Assembly (NCBI GenBank): GCA_012103535.1
Contig: WLWQ01000002.1
Coordinates: forward strand, 806,001-870,000
Length of the DNA stretch: 64,000 nucleotides
Source: Pseudomonadales bacterium
GTDB taxonomy: Bacteria > Pseudomonadota > Gammaproteobacteria > Pseudomonadales > Pseudohongiellaceae
Reading direction: 5' to 3'
The notes under the pieces are model-generated. The model was not told where the DNA came from. It saw nothing but the letters and a program-made list of their open reading frames with translations, and made no database searches. Within the stretch, counting starts at the first letter, position 1; each line of letters begins with the position of its first letter. Positions 7,982-16,646 of this stretch are shown here, one piece after another. A program made the position numbers and the translations under genes.

Positions 7982-9385
7982 CTAGTCGTCAGCGTCTGCT
8001 GGTGACGGTGACACGAGAGTCGCCGTGCAGAGTGGACACCCAACTACGTGATCGTTAGGACCTAAATTGAGAACCTGTTGTCTCTCTTCCATGGCTTCCA
8101 GAAATTGTTCCTGATTCATGGAAACTCGAATACCGAGATCGAGAAACATATTGGTCACCGAACGATTACCAGAACCCTGCCAGTTACGCGGATCGGGGAT
8201 ATTAAAGTTGGTATCGGTATTGTTCATATAACCAGTGATATGAAGAATAGTGCCTTTAGGTAATAGCGGTGCCGCCGAATCTTCAAATTGATAGGTACGA
8301 ACCCAGTTATGATCGTAGCCTACGCAAGAAAGAGTTTCGACCTGATGACCCCAGATCGCTTCCAGGCACATGCGCTCACCGGGAGCGTGTAGATGTGGTT
8401 CGAAAGAGACGATCTTGGTATGAGCTTCGAGAATACTGTAAGCATGCAGTTCCTGATCTGTCTGATTCGGCACGATGCTTATATCAACCCCATTACCGGT
8501 AAAATTAATCGAGTCTCTGTACTTGGGCTCGAAGTCCCGGTCATGGAAAATAAAACCAATTTCCAGGTGGCCCGTGGTATCTCTGCCATTTGAGTGCAAA
8601 TGAATCGAGTCAGAAACTATCGCCGATCCTGCTTCCAGGAGACGGCCGGTATTATCGTCGAAAATATCGGCATTACGTCCGACTTCATGCACTGGCCATG
8701 GATTGCTGAACATACCACGCTGAGGGTTTCCTTCTTCATCCAGTTTGGCGGTGAACCAGAGCATGTGGTGGAAGATATAACGGCCACCCACTGTTCCTGC
8801 AAGTTCGGCTGCATCAACGTCGTTAACCTCAACCACCTCCACAGACTTTACATAGCGGTCTTCGGTCATCCCGGTTGGCACGGTTTCCAGCTCGCCCCAC
8901 CAGTCTGGCGTTCCAGCCAGCTTGGTAATCTCGGGTAGTCTGACCACCAGATCCGGTTCTCCAGCTTTCCATTTTATGCTGTCATCAAAAACCAGAGGCG
9001 CCGGAGCATCTGCAGGATCTCCCTTAGGAACGCCGCCTTTGGCCCAGGTAGATATGGCGGCAATTTCTGCATCGTTCAGGGAAGTGTCATTCTTGAAATC
9101 CTGAATACCGATATTCTTCTCTACATACCACGGAGGCATGGCGCCGGCACGGTCACGCAGACCTGTCTTGTATTCGATTAAGCCGGCGAAAGGAGCGACT
9201 TCATCGTAGGTGACAAGCGGCATAGGACCACCGCCACCAACCCGGTGGCAGTTTTGGCAACTGCGCTGCAAAATGGGTTCGATGTCTTTGTGGAAAGTAA
9301 CGTCCGCGCTTTGTCCCAGACTACTTAATGGAAAAGCTAAAAGACCAAGGGTGAGGAGCAGGCTATGCTTGATGCTGAGTTTCAT
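7982..9385 (-). CDS. Periplasmic cytochrome c fused to a peptidylglycine-monooxygenase-like dicopper fold
   Basis: A 467-residue exported protein. After a signal peptide (about 1-25), a cytochrome c domain has its haem motif CQNCH at 43-47. The rest has the ligand pattern of ascorbate-dependent type II copper monooxygenases (PHM/DBM): HH at 206-207, a further His at 262/264, HLH at 331-333 and a Met at 413. The spacings are close to the His107/108, His172, His242/244 and Met314 pattern of PHM. YDHNW at 357-361 and a C-terminal CPLC pair (450/453) are also present. It may hydroxylate or bind a substrate, with electrons delivered by its own haem; this is inference. A paralogue lies upstream at 9507-10861. 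Confidence 0.72.
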   Translation of the reverse strand: MKLSIKHSLLLTLGLLAFPLSSLGQSADVTFHKDIEPILQRSCQNCHRVGGGGPMPLVTYDEVAPFAGLIEYKTGLRDRAGAMPPWYVEKNIGIQDFKNDTSLNDAEIAAISTWAKGGVPKGDPADAPAPLVFDDSIKWKAGEPDLVVRLPEITKLAGTPDWWGELETVPTGMTEDRYVKSVEVVEVNDVDAAELAGTVGGRYIFHHMLWFTAKLDEEGNPQRGMFSNPWPVHEVGRNADIFDDNTGRLLEAGSAIVSDSIHLHSNGRDTTGHLEIGFIFHDRDFEPKYRDSINFTGNGVDISIVPNQTDQELHAYSILEAHTKIVSFEPHLHAPGERMCLEAIWGHQVETLSCVGYDHNWVRTYQFEDSAAPLLPKGTILHITGYMNNTDTNFNIPDPRNWQGSGNRSVTNMFLDLGIRVSMNQEQFLEAMEERQQVLNLGPNDHVVGCPLCTATLVSPSPADADD

Positions 9386-9506
9386 CGGTTATCCTCCAGC
9401 AGGGTATTCGATGCGGGTTCTCTAGGTATTTAAAGCTAACACTGAGAAGCCCCACCTGAAAGAGGCAGGGCTCCCGTTTGACGCAATATTCTAACGACAG
9501 GTCTTG

Positions 9507-10861
9507 CTAGTCGTTGCCAGCCAATGAGCGCGCTTCTTTTTCCTTGCGCTCGGCCGCCAGTTTTTCATAGCCCTCGTCGTCGAGATGAGTGACTGCAATC
9601 CAGGCATGAGTCATTTCATCGGCAGTTCGGCTGCCACCAAATACCCATTGGTCAGGATCGGGATTGTTCGGATTATCTGCAGTGTTGTCATACCACTGTT
9701 TTAAAACCAATACGGCACCGGTAGGAAGTAAAGGTGCAACGTCTGGTTCATAGATATGGCTATGGTGCCAGGTGGCACTCCAATTTGAAATTTGGCTAAC
9801 GGCTTCCGTACGACCAGTTTCCGGGTAAAATATTTCCAACGACGCAGCATTCATACGTAGATGTCCGTGAGGTTGAAAACTATCGATGCGCACCGGATGA
9901 TCGAAGGAATGAAATCCTTGTGTCATCGTATAGCCATGAGGTGGAATGACTAATCTTAAATCTCTCTCTCTTCGCGGGCAAACTGAATGTTGTACTGCTT
10001 AAGGTCCTGGGTATAACCAACATCCGTCTCGTATCCTTCCGGATGCAGCCACAGGCCTATTTCCACCACATTATCTTCAATAATTGTGCCCGGCGCTACA
10101 GCACCAATTCCGCCCGGATACATGTGGATGCTCCAGCGCACCATTGAGTTAGAAGGGAAAGTACGGCACACATCTTCTGGAACTAATTCACCCCACTTGC
10201 CCATGGCATATTCAGTCAACATGCCATAGCGCTCAAGTTCACCCTGATCGTTATAAACATCGATATTGGAATTTGCATGGTGCACTACAGTTTTTGCATC
10301 ACCGCGAGGTTTAACCTGAATGGCTTTGATGCAACGATCTGAAGAGATGCCGTGGGGTACATAGTGAGTACTCCATAAATCATTGCCATTGGCCGGGATA
10401 TCAATTGGAACCGAAGGAATCACCACATCCGGTTGTCCCAATTCATCTTCGAAATTCCAGGCATCGGGATCTCCTAGATCCGCTTGTGGTAAAGGCGAAT
10501 CAGGATCGCCTAAAGGAGCGCCCTGGTTAACCCATGCTACAAGAGTATCGATTTCTTCCTGCTGCAATCGCCAGTCGCCCTGTAGATCCTGTATGCCGAT
10601 ACCATGATCGTAGGCGTAGGGAGGCATTTCGCGATTGGCCACTTTAAGCTGAATGAGCGGCGCCCAGGGTCTGACCTGATCGTAAGTCTCGAATTGCATT
10701 GGACCAATGCCACCTTCACGGTGACAAACTACGCAATTCTCGTTGATGATTCGGCCAGCATCACCGTTGTAGGTGATTTCATGGTCCGCGGCCTGAGCTT
10801 GAATTTGTCCAGCTAGTGAAAGTAGGGCAATAGAACTAACTAATCGTTTGATATTTTTCAT
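9507..10861 (-). pseudogene. Second cytochrome c/PHM-like protein, frameshifted at a TC repeat
   Basis: Paralogue of the gene at 7982. The first frame (10861 to about 9960) has a signal peptide, the haem motif CVVCH at 43-47, the HH pair in TVVHHANSN and a later His in WSIHMYPGG. It then hits a stop at 9956. The second frame continues without loss as LVIPPHGYTMTQG and carries the HGH pair (QPHGHLRM), HHSH and the Met of ADEMTHAW. Removing one dinucleotide from the (TC)5 tract at 9961-9970 restores a single ~450-residue protein. So the gene is broken by a 2-base slip, either real (decay or phase variation) or an assembly error. Confidence 0.75.
9961..9970. repeat. (TC)5 dinucleotide tract at a frameshift
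   Basis: TCTCTCTCTC on the plus strand ((GA)5 in the coding strand). Four units instead of five would join the two halves of the cytochrome c/PHM-like gene. Confidence 0.75.
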
Positions 10862-11160
10862 AGGATTCTCGTCAGCAGTTTATCGCAAGTGGCTAATAGT
10901 CAGTGTAGTCGGCTAAGGATTCTGCCGCCTTGATAATAGTAACTCCCGATTAAACTGGGTGGTCTGGCCGGAGTCAAGAAGAAGCTAAAGCGAGCACCGC
11001 CACGCTTTTCAGTAGTGAGGACCAAACGAGCGCATTTTCTATGAAAAAGCGCTTAGAACACTGAATTTAAAAGGCCTGCAGTAGAAGTCTTCTGGGATAT
11101 AAGCTCCCGGCGCATAGCTTCGAGTCGCTAGTGAGATATCGCTTCGCGATAGCTCTAACT
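10862..11160. other. Intergenic region with a small hairpin
   Basis: 299 bases between two minus-strand genes. No coding sequence was recognised. A stem of 10 bp with one mismatch (11133-11142 / 11146-11155, TTC loop) lies just after the stop of the quinoprotein gene and may act as a weak terminator; it lacks a T run. The promoter of the cytochrome gene at 10861 must lie here, but no clear -35/-10 pair was seen. Confidence 0.35.
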
Positions 11161-13284
11161 CTATGGGAGCCGCAACGACACCAAGCCGCCAGGTTGACCA
11201 CGCTTAACACTGCCGGTTTGAATGACGATGTATTGGCGCTCGTTATGCTGGTAAGCCATCATGCCGTATTGACCAGGGATTGGTATTTCAGCCTGCGCTA
11301 GAACTTCACCGGTACGCAAGTCCCGGGCGTTGAGGAAGGGATTGCCATTGGCGTTGAGTTCAGCGTCACCTCTTAAATCTTCGGTGGTTTGAATCAGCAG
11401 ATCTCCCATAACCATTTGAATCGAATGGCCGGTGCCACCGGTAGCGGAAGTATCAACACCTTGCAGAAGCGGGTGATTGCGAATGTTTTCCGGAGTCTCT
11501 CCAATGGGGATATCCCACAGCTTCTCTCCCGTATTCATATCGTAGGCAGCTAATCCCTGAAACAAGGGTTTGTAGACCGGCAGCCTTTCAATCAGAGGAA
11601 GAAATTCTCGATTGCGACCCGGTGCCCAAGCGGCAACGGTAATACCTGTAGTTGGAGTGTGCCTTTCTCTACCTCGCCAGGCTTCAGCGGATAATCCCGG
11701 CAAGCCTCGCTCTTCGTCTACACCATTAGTTGGCTCCATAAACGGAGGGGCGCTGCAGCCTCGTCGGTGGGAGGCATACATGATGCCAGAAGTAGGATCG
11801 GCTACTGGCGGGTGATAGATGTTTAATCCGCCAACGCAGCCAACCACGTTACGGTAAGTATTGTTGTGGGGATAAGGTAATGCTGGCACATACAAGCCGC
11901 CAACTTCGAATTCACTCAACACTTCTTGCGCGCGCGCTTTAAGTTCTGGTGTGTAGTCCAACAGAAACTCTTCGGTAATACCGTTAATGACAATCGGATC
12001 TAAGGGTTCGGGTCGTGTGGGGTATGGTTGTGTCGCGGCTGTGTAATTTCCCGGAACCTGAGTTTGCATTACCGGGCGTTCTTCGATGGGCCAGATAGGT
12101 TCACCGGTGGCACGATTAAATGCAAAGACTAAACCCTGTTTCGTATTTTGAATCAGCGCCGGAATGTTTTCGCCATTGACAGTTAAGTCCATCAAAATCG
12201 GTGCGGTTGGAATATCGTAGTTCCACTGATCGCTATGATGAATCTGAAAATGCCATCGACGCTCTCCGGTCTCGACATCCAGTGCTAATACACTGCCACC
12301 GAATAAATTGTGACCGGGGCGATGGCCGGTATAGGACTGGACCGTGGAAGCATTGGTAACCAAATAGACTAGGCCAAGGTCTGGATCCGCCGCAGCCGGT
12401 GCCCAGGTAGACATGTCCCCTGAATACTGCCAGGCATCGTTCTCCCAGGTTTCATGGCCAAATTCGCCTGGTCGGGGAATAACGTGAAACTTCCACAGGC
12501 GTTCGCCGGTTCGTTTATCGAAACCCATAATGTCACCAGGAACATTTTCGATACGGGTTTGGTCATAGCTGGGTTCATGACCAACTAATACCACCACAGT
12601 GTCATTGACTACGATAGGTGGCGCGGATGCCGTAACCATTCCCAGTTGGCGCGGAATACCGTGATCTGGATCATAAGGACCTTCTCTTTCAAGCCAGCGT
12701 GGCCAGTCGCTAACAAGATGAGGAATTAGATATACGACACCGGAATCTGAAAAAGAATCTATGTTCGTTTCCGATCCCCAGTCTTCCAATGGCCTTCCGG
12801 TTTTTGCATCCAGCGCCCATAAAAAGAAGGCAGGGGAAGTTACGTAAATGACGCCGCGCCCATTTACATCTCCATAGGCGACTCCCTTACCAAAATCTGT
12901 TCGGGGAGAGCGGAGGTAACGCATGGTTTCCGGTTCGCGAAACGTCCACAGGGTTTCTCCTGACGTTGCATCGATGGCGACTACCTGTCGGCGCTGTCCG
13001 ACAACCGTGTAGAGGATTCCGTCAACATGGATTGGTGTTGAACGAAAGGTAAACTCCACTCCGGTACCGAAGTTATCTCCGCGCCAATGCCAGGCAACTT
13101 CCAGATCGGCGAAGTTCTCCGCGGTAATTTGATTTAAGTGAGGCGATGCCCGGGTATGTCCAGCATCGCCGCCTAAGAATTGCCAGGCTCCATTATATAC
13201 TCCTGTTAATTGTCCACTGACATTGGCGGCAAACAACAAAGTCAGCGGCAGCAATAGCAATTGATTCGTGAATTTAATTTTCAT
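11161..13284 (-). CDS. Periplasmic PQQ-dependent dehydrogenase-like quinoprotein
   Basis: 707 residues from ATG 13284, which follows AGGATTG; the frame is open to 13404 but the earlier part lacks a signal peptide. After the signal (ending near VSGQ) comes a multi-bladed beta-propeller: WQFLGGDAGHTRASPHL is the first W-motif, and LWTFREPE, LWKFHVIPRPGEF and RRWHFQIHHSDQWNYD are repeat blades with the glucose-dehydrogenase-like RPGEFGHETW region. No haem motif is present, so electrons would go to a separate acceptor. Resembles soluble glucose/quinate dehydrogenase-type proteins; the substrate is unknown. Likely a single transcription unit. Confidence 0.82.
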   Translation of the reverse strand: MKIKFTNQLLLLPLTLLFAANVSGQLTGVYNGAWQFLGGDAGHTRASPHLNQITAENFADLEVAWHWRGDNFGTGVEFTFRSTPIHVDGILYTVVGQRRQVVAIDATSGETLWTFREPETMRYLRSPRTDFGKGVAYGDVNGRGVIYVTSPAFFLWALDAKTGRPLEDWGSETNIDSFSDSGVVYLIPHLVSDWPRWLEREGPYDPDHGIPRQLGMVTASAPPIVVNDTVVVLVGHEPSYDQTRIENVPGDIMGFDKRTGERLWKFHVIPRPGEFGHETWENDAWQYSGDMSTWAPAAADPDLGLVYLVTNASTVQSYTGHRPGHNLFGGSVLALDVETGERRWHFQIHHSDQWNYDIPTAPILMDLTVNGENIPALIQNTKQGLVFAFNRATGEPIWPIEERPVMQTQVPGNYTAATQPYPTRPEPLDPIVINGITEEFLLDYTPELKARAQEVLSEFEVGGLYVPALPYPHNNTYRNVVGCVGGLNIYHPPVADPTSGIMYASHRRGCSAPPFMEPTNGVDEERGLPGLSAEAWRGRERHTPTTGITVAAWAPGRNREFLPLIERLPVYKPLFQGLAAYDMNTGEKLWDIPIGETPENIRNHPLLQGVDTSATGGTGHSIQMVMGDLLIQTTEDLRGDAELNANGNPFLNARDLRTGEVLAQAEIPIPGQYGMMAYQHNERQYIVIQTGSVKRGQPGGLVSLRLP

Positions 13285-13516
13285 GGCAATCCTGGTTTGG
13301 TGATCTGAGTTTCGTGGCCTATATAAAGAAGCACGAATTTTGGTCGAAAGTAGCACTGACCCTCTATAGCGATCAATACGGTGTTTGTCTCCCGATAGTC
13401 TCAATTCATGGTATCGATTCGGAATTGAGTATGTACAATGCTATAGTCCACGGGCTTTTGGGGCGAGGGTATTGCCTTCAGAGGTCGCAAAAGAGAATTT
13501 AGTAGAGAGAGCAGTC

Positions 13517-13807
13517 ATGAGAAAAATAATTATATTGTTGAGTTTGGCGTTTGCTTTATCTGGATGTGAATGGTGGCTGGCCCAATATGATAATGGGGAT
13601 GGTCTACCCACGATCCGCAGCCAGGAGGATGTTGACGCTTACAATGCAACGGTAAGTTCCGAAAGTGAGAAACTCGTTTGTGATAGAGAAAGAATCGTTG
13701 GTTCAAATTTTCCACAATGGATTTGTTTTACAGTCGCACAACGGGACCGGATGGCCCTGGAAGGGCGCGAAGCGGTTGATACCATACGTGGATTGAACGC
13801 AAACTGA
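13517..13807 (+). CDS. Small lipoprotein, tandem copy 1
   Basis: 96 residues from ATG 13517 (the frame is open upstream but only this start gives a signal). The lipobox is ALSGC, so the mature protein is a short lipid-anchored peptide starting CEWW. The middle has SQEDVDAYNATVSSESEKLVC and ends with an alpha-helical QRDRMALEGREAV stretch; two cysteines (VCDRE, WICF) could form a disulphide. Its neighbour at 13845 is a close copy, with a 37-bp gap, so this is a tandem duplication. Family unknown; function not inferable. Confidence 0.7.
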   Translation: MRKIIILLSLAFALSGCEWWLAQYDNGDGLPTIRSQEDVDAYNATVSSESEKLVCDRERIVGSNFPQWICFTVAQRDRMALEGREAVDTIRGLNAN

Positions 13808-13844
13808 TACAATGCGCTTAATGGCCGAATAGAGGACATTGAGC

Positions 13845-14138
13845 ATGAGAAGAATAGTTGCTTTACTGAGTTTGGTAATTGTCTTGTCCGGCTGTGAGTG
13901 GTGGCAAGATCAGGTTTACGGAGATCAAAGTCTTCCTCGGATCAGGAACCAGGCCGATGTAGACGCCTACAATGCGACTGTTAGTTCTGAGAGTGAAAAA
14001 CTCGTTTGCCAGCGAGAAAGAGTGGTGGGATCTAACCTCTCCCAATTAGTTTGTTTGACAGTCGCTCAACGTGAGCGGATGGCAGAAGACGCGCAAGAAG
14101 CAGTGCGTGAGATTAACTCAAGAGTACTTACCAATTGA
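13845..14138 (+). CDS. Small lipoprotein, tandem copy 2
   Basis: 97 residues from ATG 13845, preceded by AGAGGA. Same layout as copy 1: lipobox VLSGC, then CEWW, NQADVDAYNATVSSESEKLVC, two conserved cysteines and a basic/acidic helix. The two share the DVDAYNATVSSESEKLVC block exactly. It is the last gene before a strong terminator, so the two form a bicistronic unit reading away from the quinoprotein. Confidence 0.72.
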   Translation: MRRIVALLSLVIVLSGCEWWQDQVYGDQSLPRIRNQADVDAYNATVSSESEKLVCQRERVVGSNLSQLVCLTVAQRERMAEDAQEAVREINSRVLTN

Positions 14139-14173
14139 TGTGTTGTTCCTGGAGAGCAATGCGGGGGAACCAG

Positions 14174-14199
14174 GGCCTACCAACGCGGTAGGCCTTTTT
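14174..14199 (+). terminator. Rho-independent terminator
   Basis: GGCCTACC / GGTAGGCC stem of 8 bp with an AACGC loop, followed by TTTTT. It ends the lipoprotein pair. Confidence 0.88.
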
Positions 14200-14212
14200 G
14201 TTTCACAATTAA

Positions 14213-14587
14213 TTAAGAAGCTATTGCGTGTTCGAGACTTTCAATCAATAGGCGGTCGACTATAGGAGTTTCGAGAAAATCGAAGGCGCCGGCTCTTATT
14301 GCATCCATGGCGTGTGAAAGCTCGGCTTGGCTGGTGACAAGAATTACCGGAACTGTTGGAATTTTTTCCTTGATCGCGCGCACCATCTCGATCGTTTCAT
14401 GCTTGTCCGCTAGCGCTTCGGCCACAATGCACTTTGGCCTGCATTTCGAGAGTTCCTCCAGCATGGATTTCGATTGATTAAAAGTGGTTGTCGTAAATCC
14501 GGCGCGGTCCAACAACTCTTTTAATGAATCGAGTAATTGAGAATCCCGGGCACTAATAAAGATATTTGACATGACCGTGCTAAGCAT
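14213..14587 (-). CDS. Stand-alone degenerate receiver-domain protein
   Basis: 124 residues from ATG 14587, which has AGGAAA in front. The fold of a response-regulator receiver is clear, but the key residues are altered: the phosphoacceptor Asp is replaced by Glu57 (CIVAEAL) and the invariant Lys by Thr107 (DFLETPI), and the N-terminal acidic pair is reduced to one Asp. It therefore is unlikely to be phosphorylated normally and may act as a fixed or binding-only receiver. It lies downstream of fixJ on the same strand but has its own upstream region with two FNR boxes, so it is probably switched by FNR. Confidence 0.72.
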   Translation of the reverse strand: MLSTVMSNIFISARDSQLLDSLKELLDRAGFTTTTFNQSKSMLEELSKCRPKCIVAEALADKHETIEMVRAIKEKIPTVPVILVTSQAELSHAMDAIRAGAFDFLETPIVDRLLIESLEHAIAS

Positions 14588-14685
14588 TCCATTTCCTGAT
14601 TGTTTCAATCTTGCTTTGAGACACGCCTGTCCTCAGGCCGCTGGTGTCTTAGGATGAAAGGCTAGCTTGAGAAGAGAAATCCACG

Positions 14686-14699
14686 TTGATGTGCATCAA
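14686..14699. promoter_or_regulatory. FNR box, proximal
   Basis: TTGATGTGCATCAA, a perfect match to TTGAT-N4-ATCAA. It lies about 100 bp before the start of the degenerate receiver gene. The FNR encoded at 16647 has the recognition-helix residues ETVSR that bind this sequence. Confidence 0.72.
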
Positions 14700-14727
14700 C
14701 GAAATCGGAAAAGTGAGAATTTCGGGC

Positions 14728-14741
14728 TTGATCGATATCAA
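14728..14741. promoter_or_regulatory. FNR box, distal
   Basis: TTGATCGATATCAA, a second perfect FNR box, 42 bp (four helical turns) from the proximal one; it overlaps the stop codon of fixJ. The 42-bp spacing puts both sites on one face of the DNA. Confidence 0.68.
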
Positions 14742-15340
14742 GTATCGAGACTTGCAACCATCTTGACGAGTTGCGCGAGGGAGGCGGCGTACATTTTCTC
14801 CATGACCTTGGCTCTGTGTACTTCAACGGTGCGTTGAGAGATTGCGAGATCGACAGCAATCACCTTATTTGCAATGCCTTCCACCATCAGATCCATTACT
14901 TGTTTCTCTCGTTCAGAAAGCGATGCAATTCGGTCCAGAATTTCTTGTCTTGCGGAAAGTTTTACTTGAACTTGTTCGTTTTCTCTTAAGGCTCGCTGCA
15001 CACAGTCCAGTAATTCCTGATCTTTAAATGGCTTGGCAATAAAATCCTGTGCGCCTTTTTTAACCGCATTAACTGCCATTGGAATATCTCCGTGACCGGA
15101 AATAAAAATTATAGGGAGCGAGGAATTGCGTTTGATAAGTTCGTCTTGCAATTCGAGTCCGCTCATCATGGGCATTCGAATGTCGAGGATTAAACAGCCT
15201 TTTTTAGTGCTGTCATATTCATCGAGGAAGTTAATTGCGGAATCGAAAGATTTGACCTGCAATCCGACCGACATAATCAACATCTCCAATGCGTCGCGAA
15301 TTGGCTCTTCGTCATCCACTATAAATACAGTCTGAACCAT
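14738..15340 (-). CDS. fixJ: FixJ-family response regulator (receiver plus LuxR-type HTH)
   Basis: 200 residues. The receiver (about 1-118) has the acid pair DDEE, phosphoacceptor D53 in CLILDIRMP, and K103 in DFIAKPF. A linker leads to the LuxR/FixJ helix-turn-helix (about 138-198): SLSEREKQVMDLMVEGIANKVIAVDL and ISQRTVEVHRAKVMEK. Its order with the FixL-like kinase, 17 bp upstream, marks a two-component pair. FixJ proteins are activated by phosphorylation at low oxygen. The stop overlaps the distal FNR box. Confidence 0.9.
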   Translation of the reverse strand: MVQTVFIVDDEEPIRDALEMLIMSVGLQVKSFDSAINFLDEYDSTKKGCLILDIRMPMMSGLELQDELIKRNSSLPIIFISGHGDIPMAVNAVKKGAQDFIAKPFKDQELLDCVQRALRENEQVQVKLSARQEILDRIASLSEREKQVMDLMVEGIANKVIAVDLAISQRTVEVHRAKVMEKMYAASLAQLVKMVASLDT

Positions 15341-15357
15341 TTTAGAGTGAACCCTTC

Positions 15358-16500
15358 TTACACCGCAGTTGGAAGACTAAAGCAGAAGCGGACACCAGCA
15401 TCAGGATTATTTTCATAGGCAAGTTCGCCACCATGGGAACGAATAATAGTCTGACAGATGGAAAGCCCCATACCCATTTCATTCTCTTTTGTTGTGAAAA
15501 AAGGTGTAAAAAGTTCTTCGGATTTGTCGGCAGGTATTCCAGGTCCAAGGTCCGAAACAGAAACTTCTATTCTTTCTTTTTCTAATCGTTTTGATTGGAT
15601 TGTTACTACTCTTCTTTCATCAATCTTATTTGTGAAAAATTCATCCACTGCATCGATAGAGTTTTTAATCAGATTCAGTATGACTTGCTGAATCTGAACC
15701 GGATCACACATAACCATTAATTCAGTTGTGTCTAATTCCATTTTTAACAGTACGTCGCTGTTGTGTGCTTCCATGCGGGCAATATCGACAACTTCAGTTA
15801 TTAATTGATTACAATCACAAGATTTCCTTTCAGTATCCTGATCGCGAATCCAGCTACGCAAGCCTTTAATGATATCCCCTGCGCGCAAGGCCTGGGCATT
15901 AATTTTCTCAAGGGTTTTTTCCACTTGTTCCGCTTGTGAAGGATCGTTTTGCATAAGCCGCGTTGCTGCTTGCGCATAAGTTGATATGGCGGTGAGAGGC
16001 TGATTTATTTCATGGGCAATGCTCGCCGCCATTTCCCCCATTACCCCGATTCTCGAAACTTGCGCTAGACGATTAACCAATTCATGAATTTCCGACTCGG
16101 CGCTTTGCAGTTCTGCTTCCGATTTTTTCAGCTCACTGAGGTCTCGCATGATGCCGACAAACTTAACTTCCTCACCGTCATCATATCTACCCACGGAAAG
16201 ATAGATTTGGATTATCATGCCATCCTTGTGCTGAGCTTCAACTTCGCGGCCGATTCCAATTATTTTCGTCTCTTCAGTGCGCATATGATCGGCCAAATAC
16301 TGGTCATGATTCTCGCGATAGGGTGAAGGCATAAAGTACTTAATATTTCTTCCAAGCATTTCCTGTTGCTCATACCCCAGCAAGCGCTCCACCGCTTGAT
16401 TGGCAACTTCTATCTCGCCGCTGCTATTAATGACAAACACACCATCCACCGCTGCGTCCAGCAGTGCCGAGAATCTATCTTGAGTTACGCGTTTTTCCAT
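15358..16500 (-). CDS. fixL: FixL-like oxygen-sensing histidine kinase (haem PAS)
   Basis: 380 residues from ATG 16500 (a GTG at 16521 has no better ribosome binding site). The PAS domain (about 10-125) carries the FixL haem motif MPSPYRENHDQYL: H65 corresponds to the proximal haem ligand His200 of Bradyrhizobium FixL, and R85 in IIGIGR to Arg220. The Arg206 position is Asp. A HisKA domain follows with H163 in ASIAHEINQPL, then an HATPase with N-box NLIKNSIDAVDE and G-boxes LGPGIP and GMGLSIC. No membrane segments: a soluble sensor, as in many FixL proteins. It phosphorylates FixJ when oxygen leaves the haem (family knowledge). Confidence 0.88.
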   Translation of the reverse strand: MEKRVTQDRFSALLDAAVDGVFVINSSGEIEVANQAVERLLGYEQQEMLGRNIKYFMPSPYRENHDQYLADHMRTEETKIIGIGREVEAQHKDGMIIQIYLSVGRYDDGEEVKFVGIMRDLSELKKSEAELQSAESEIHELVNRLAQVSRIGVMGEMAASIAHEINQPLTAISTYAQAATRLMQNDPSQAEQVEKTLEKINAQALRAGDIIKGLRSWIRDQDTERKSCDCNQLITEVVDIARMEAHNSDVLLKMELDTTELMVMCDPVQIQQVILNLIKNSIDAVDEFFTNKIDERRVVTIQSKRLEKERIEVSVSDLGPGIPADKSEELFTPFFTTKENEMGMGLSICQTIIRSHGGELAYENNPDAGVRFCFSLPTAV

Positions 16501-16646
16501 AGGTATTTCAACTATATGCACTATTTAAGCTATCGGCTCTACGTATTTTCCACAATAAGTTTATGTACATTTGCGAATTTCACCTGTTGGCTCAACTGCC
16601 TAAACTTTCACTCAGTCCTAAATATGAACAAAGACGGAGACGCAAT

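Noticed and set aside
9440..9480. Hairpin AGCCCCACCT / AGAGGCAGGGCT after the frameshifted cytochrome gene
   Set aside because: Imperfect stem and no T run; not enough for a terminator call.
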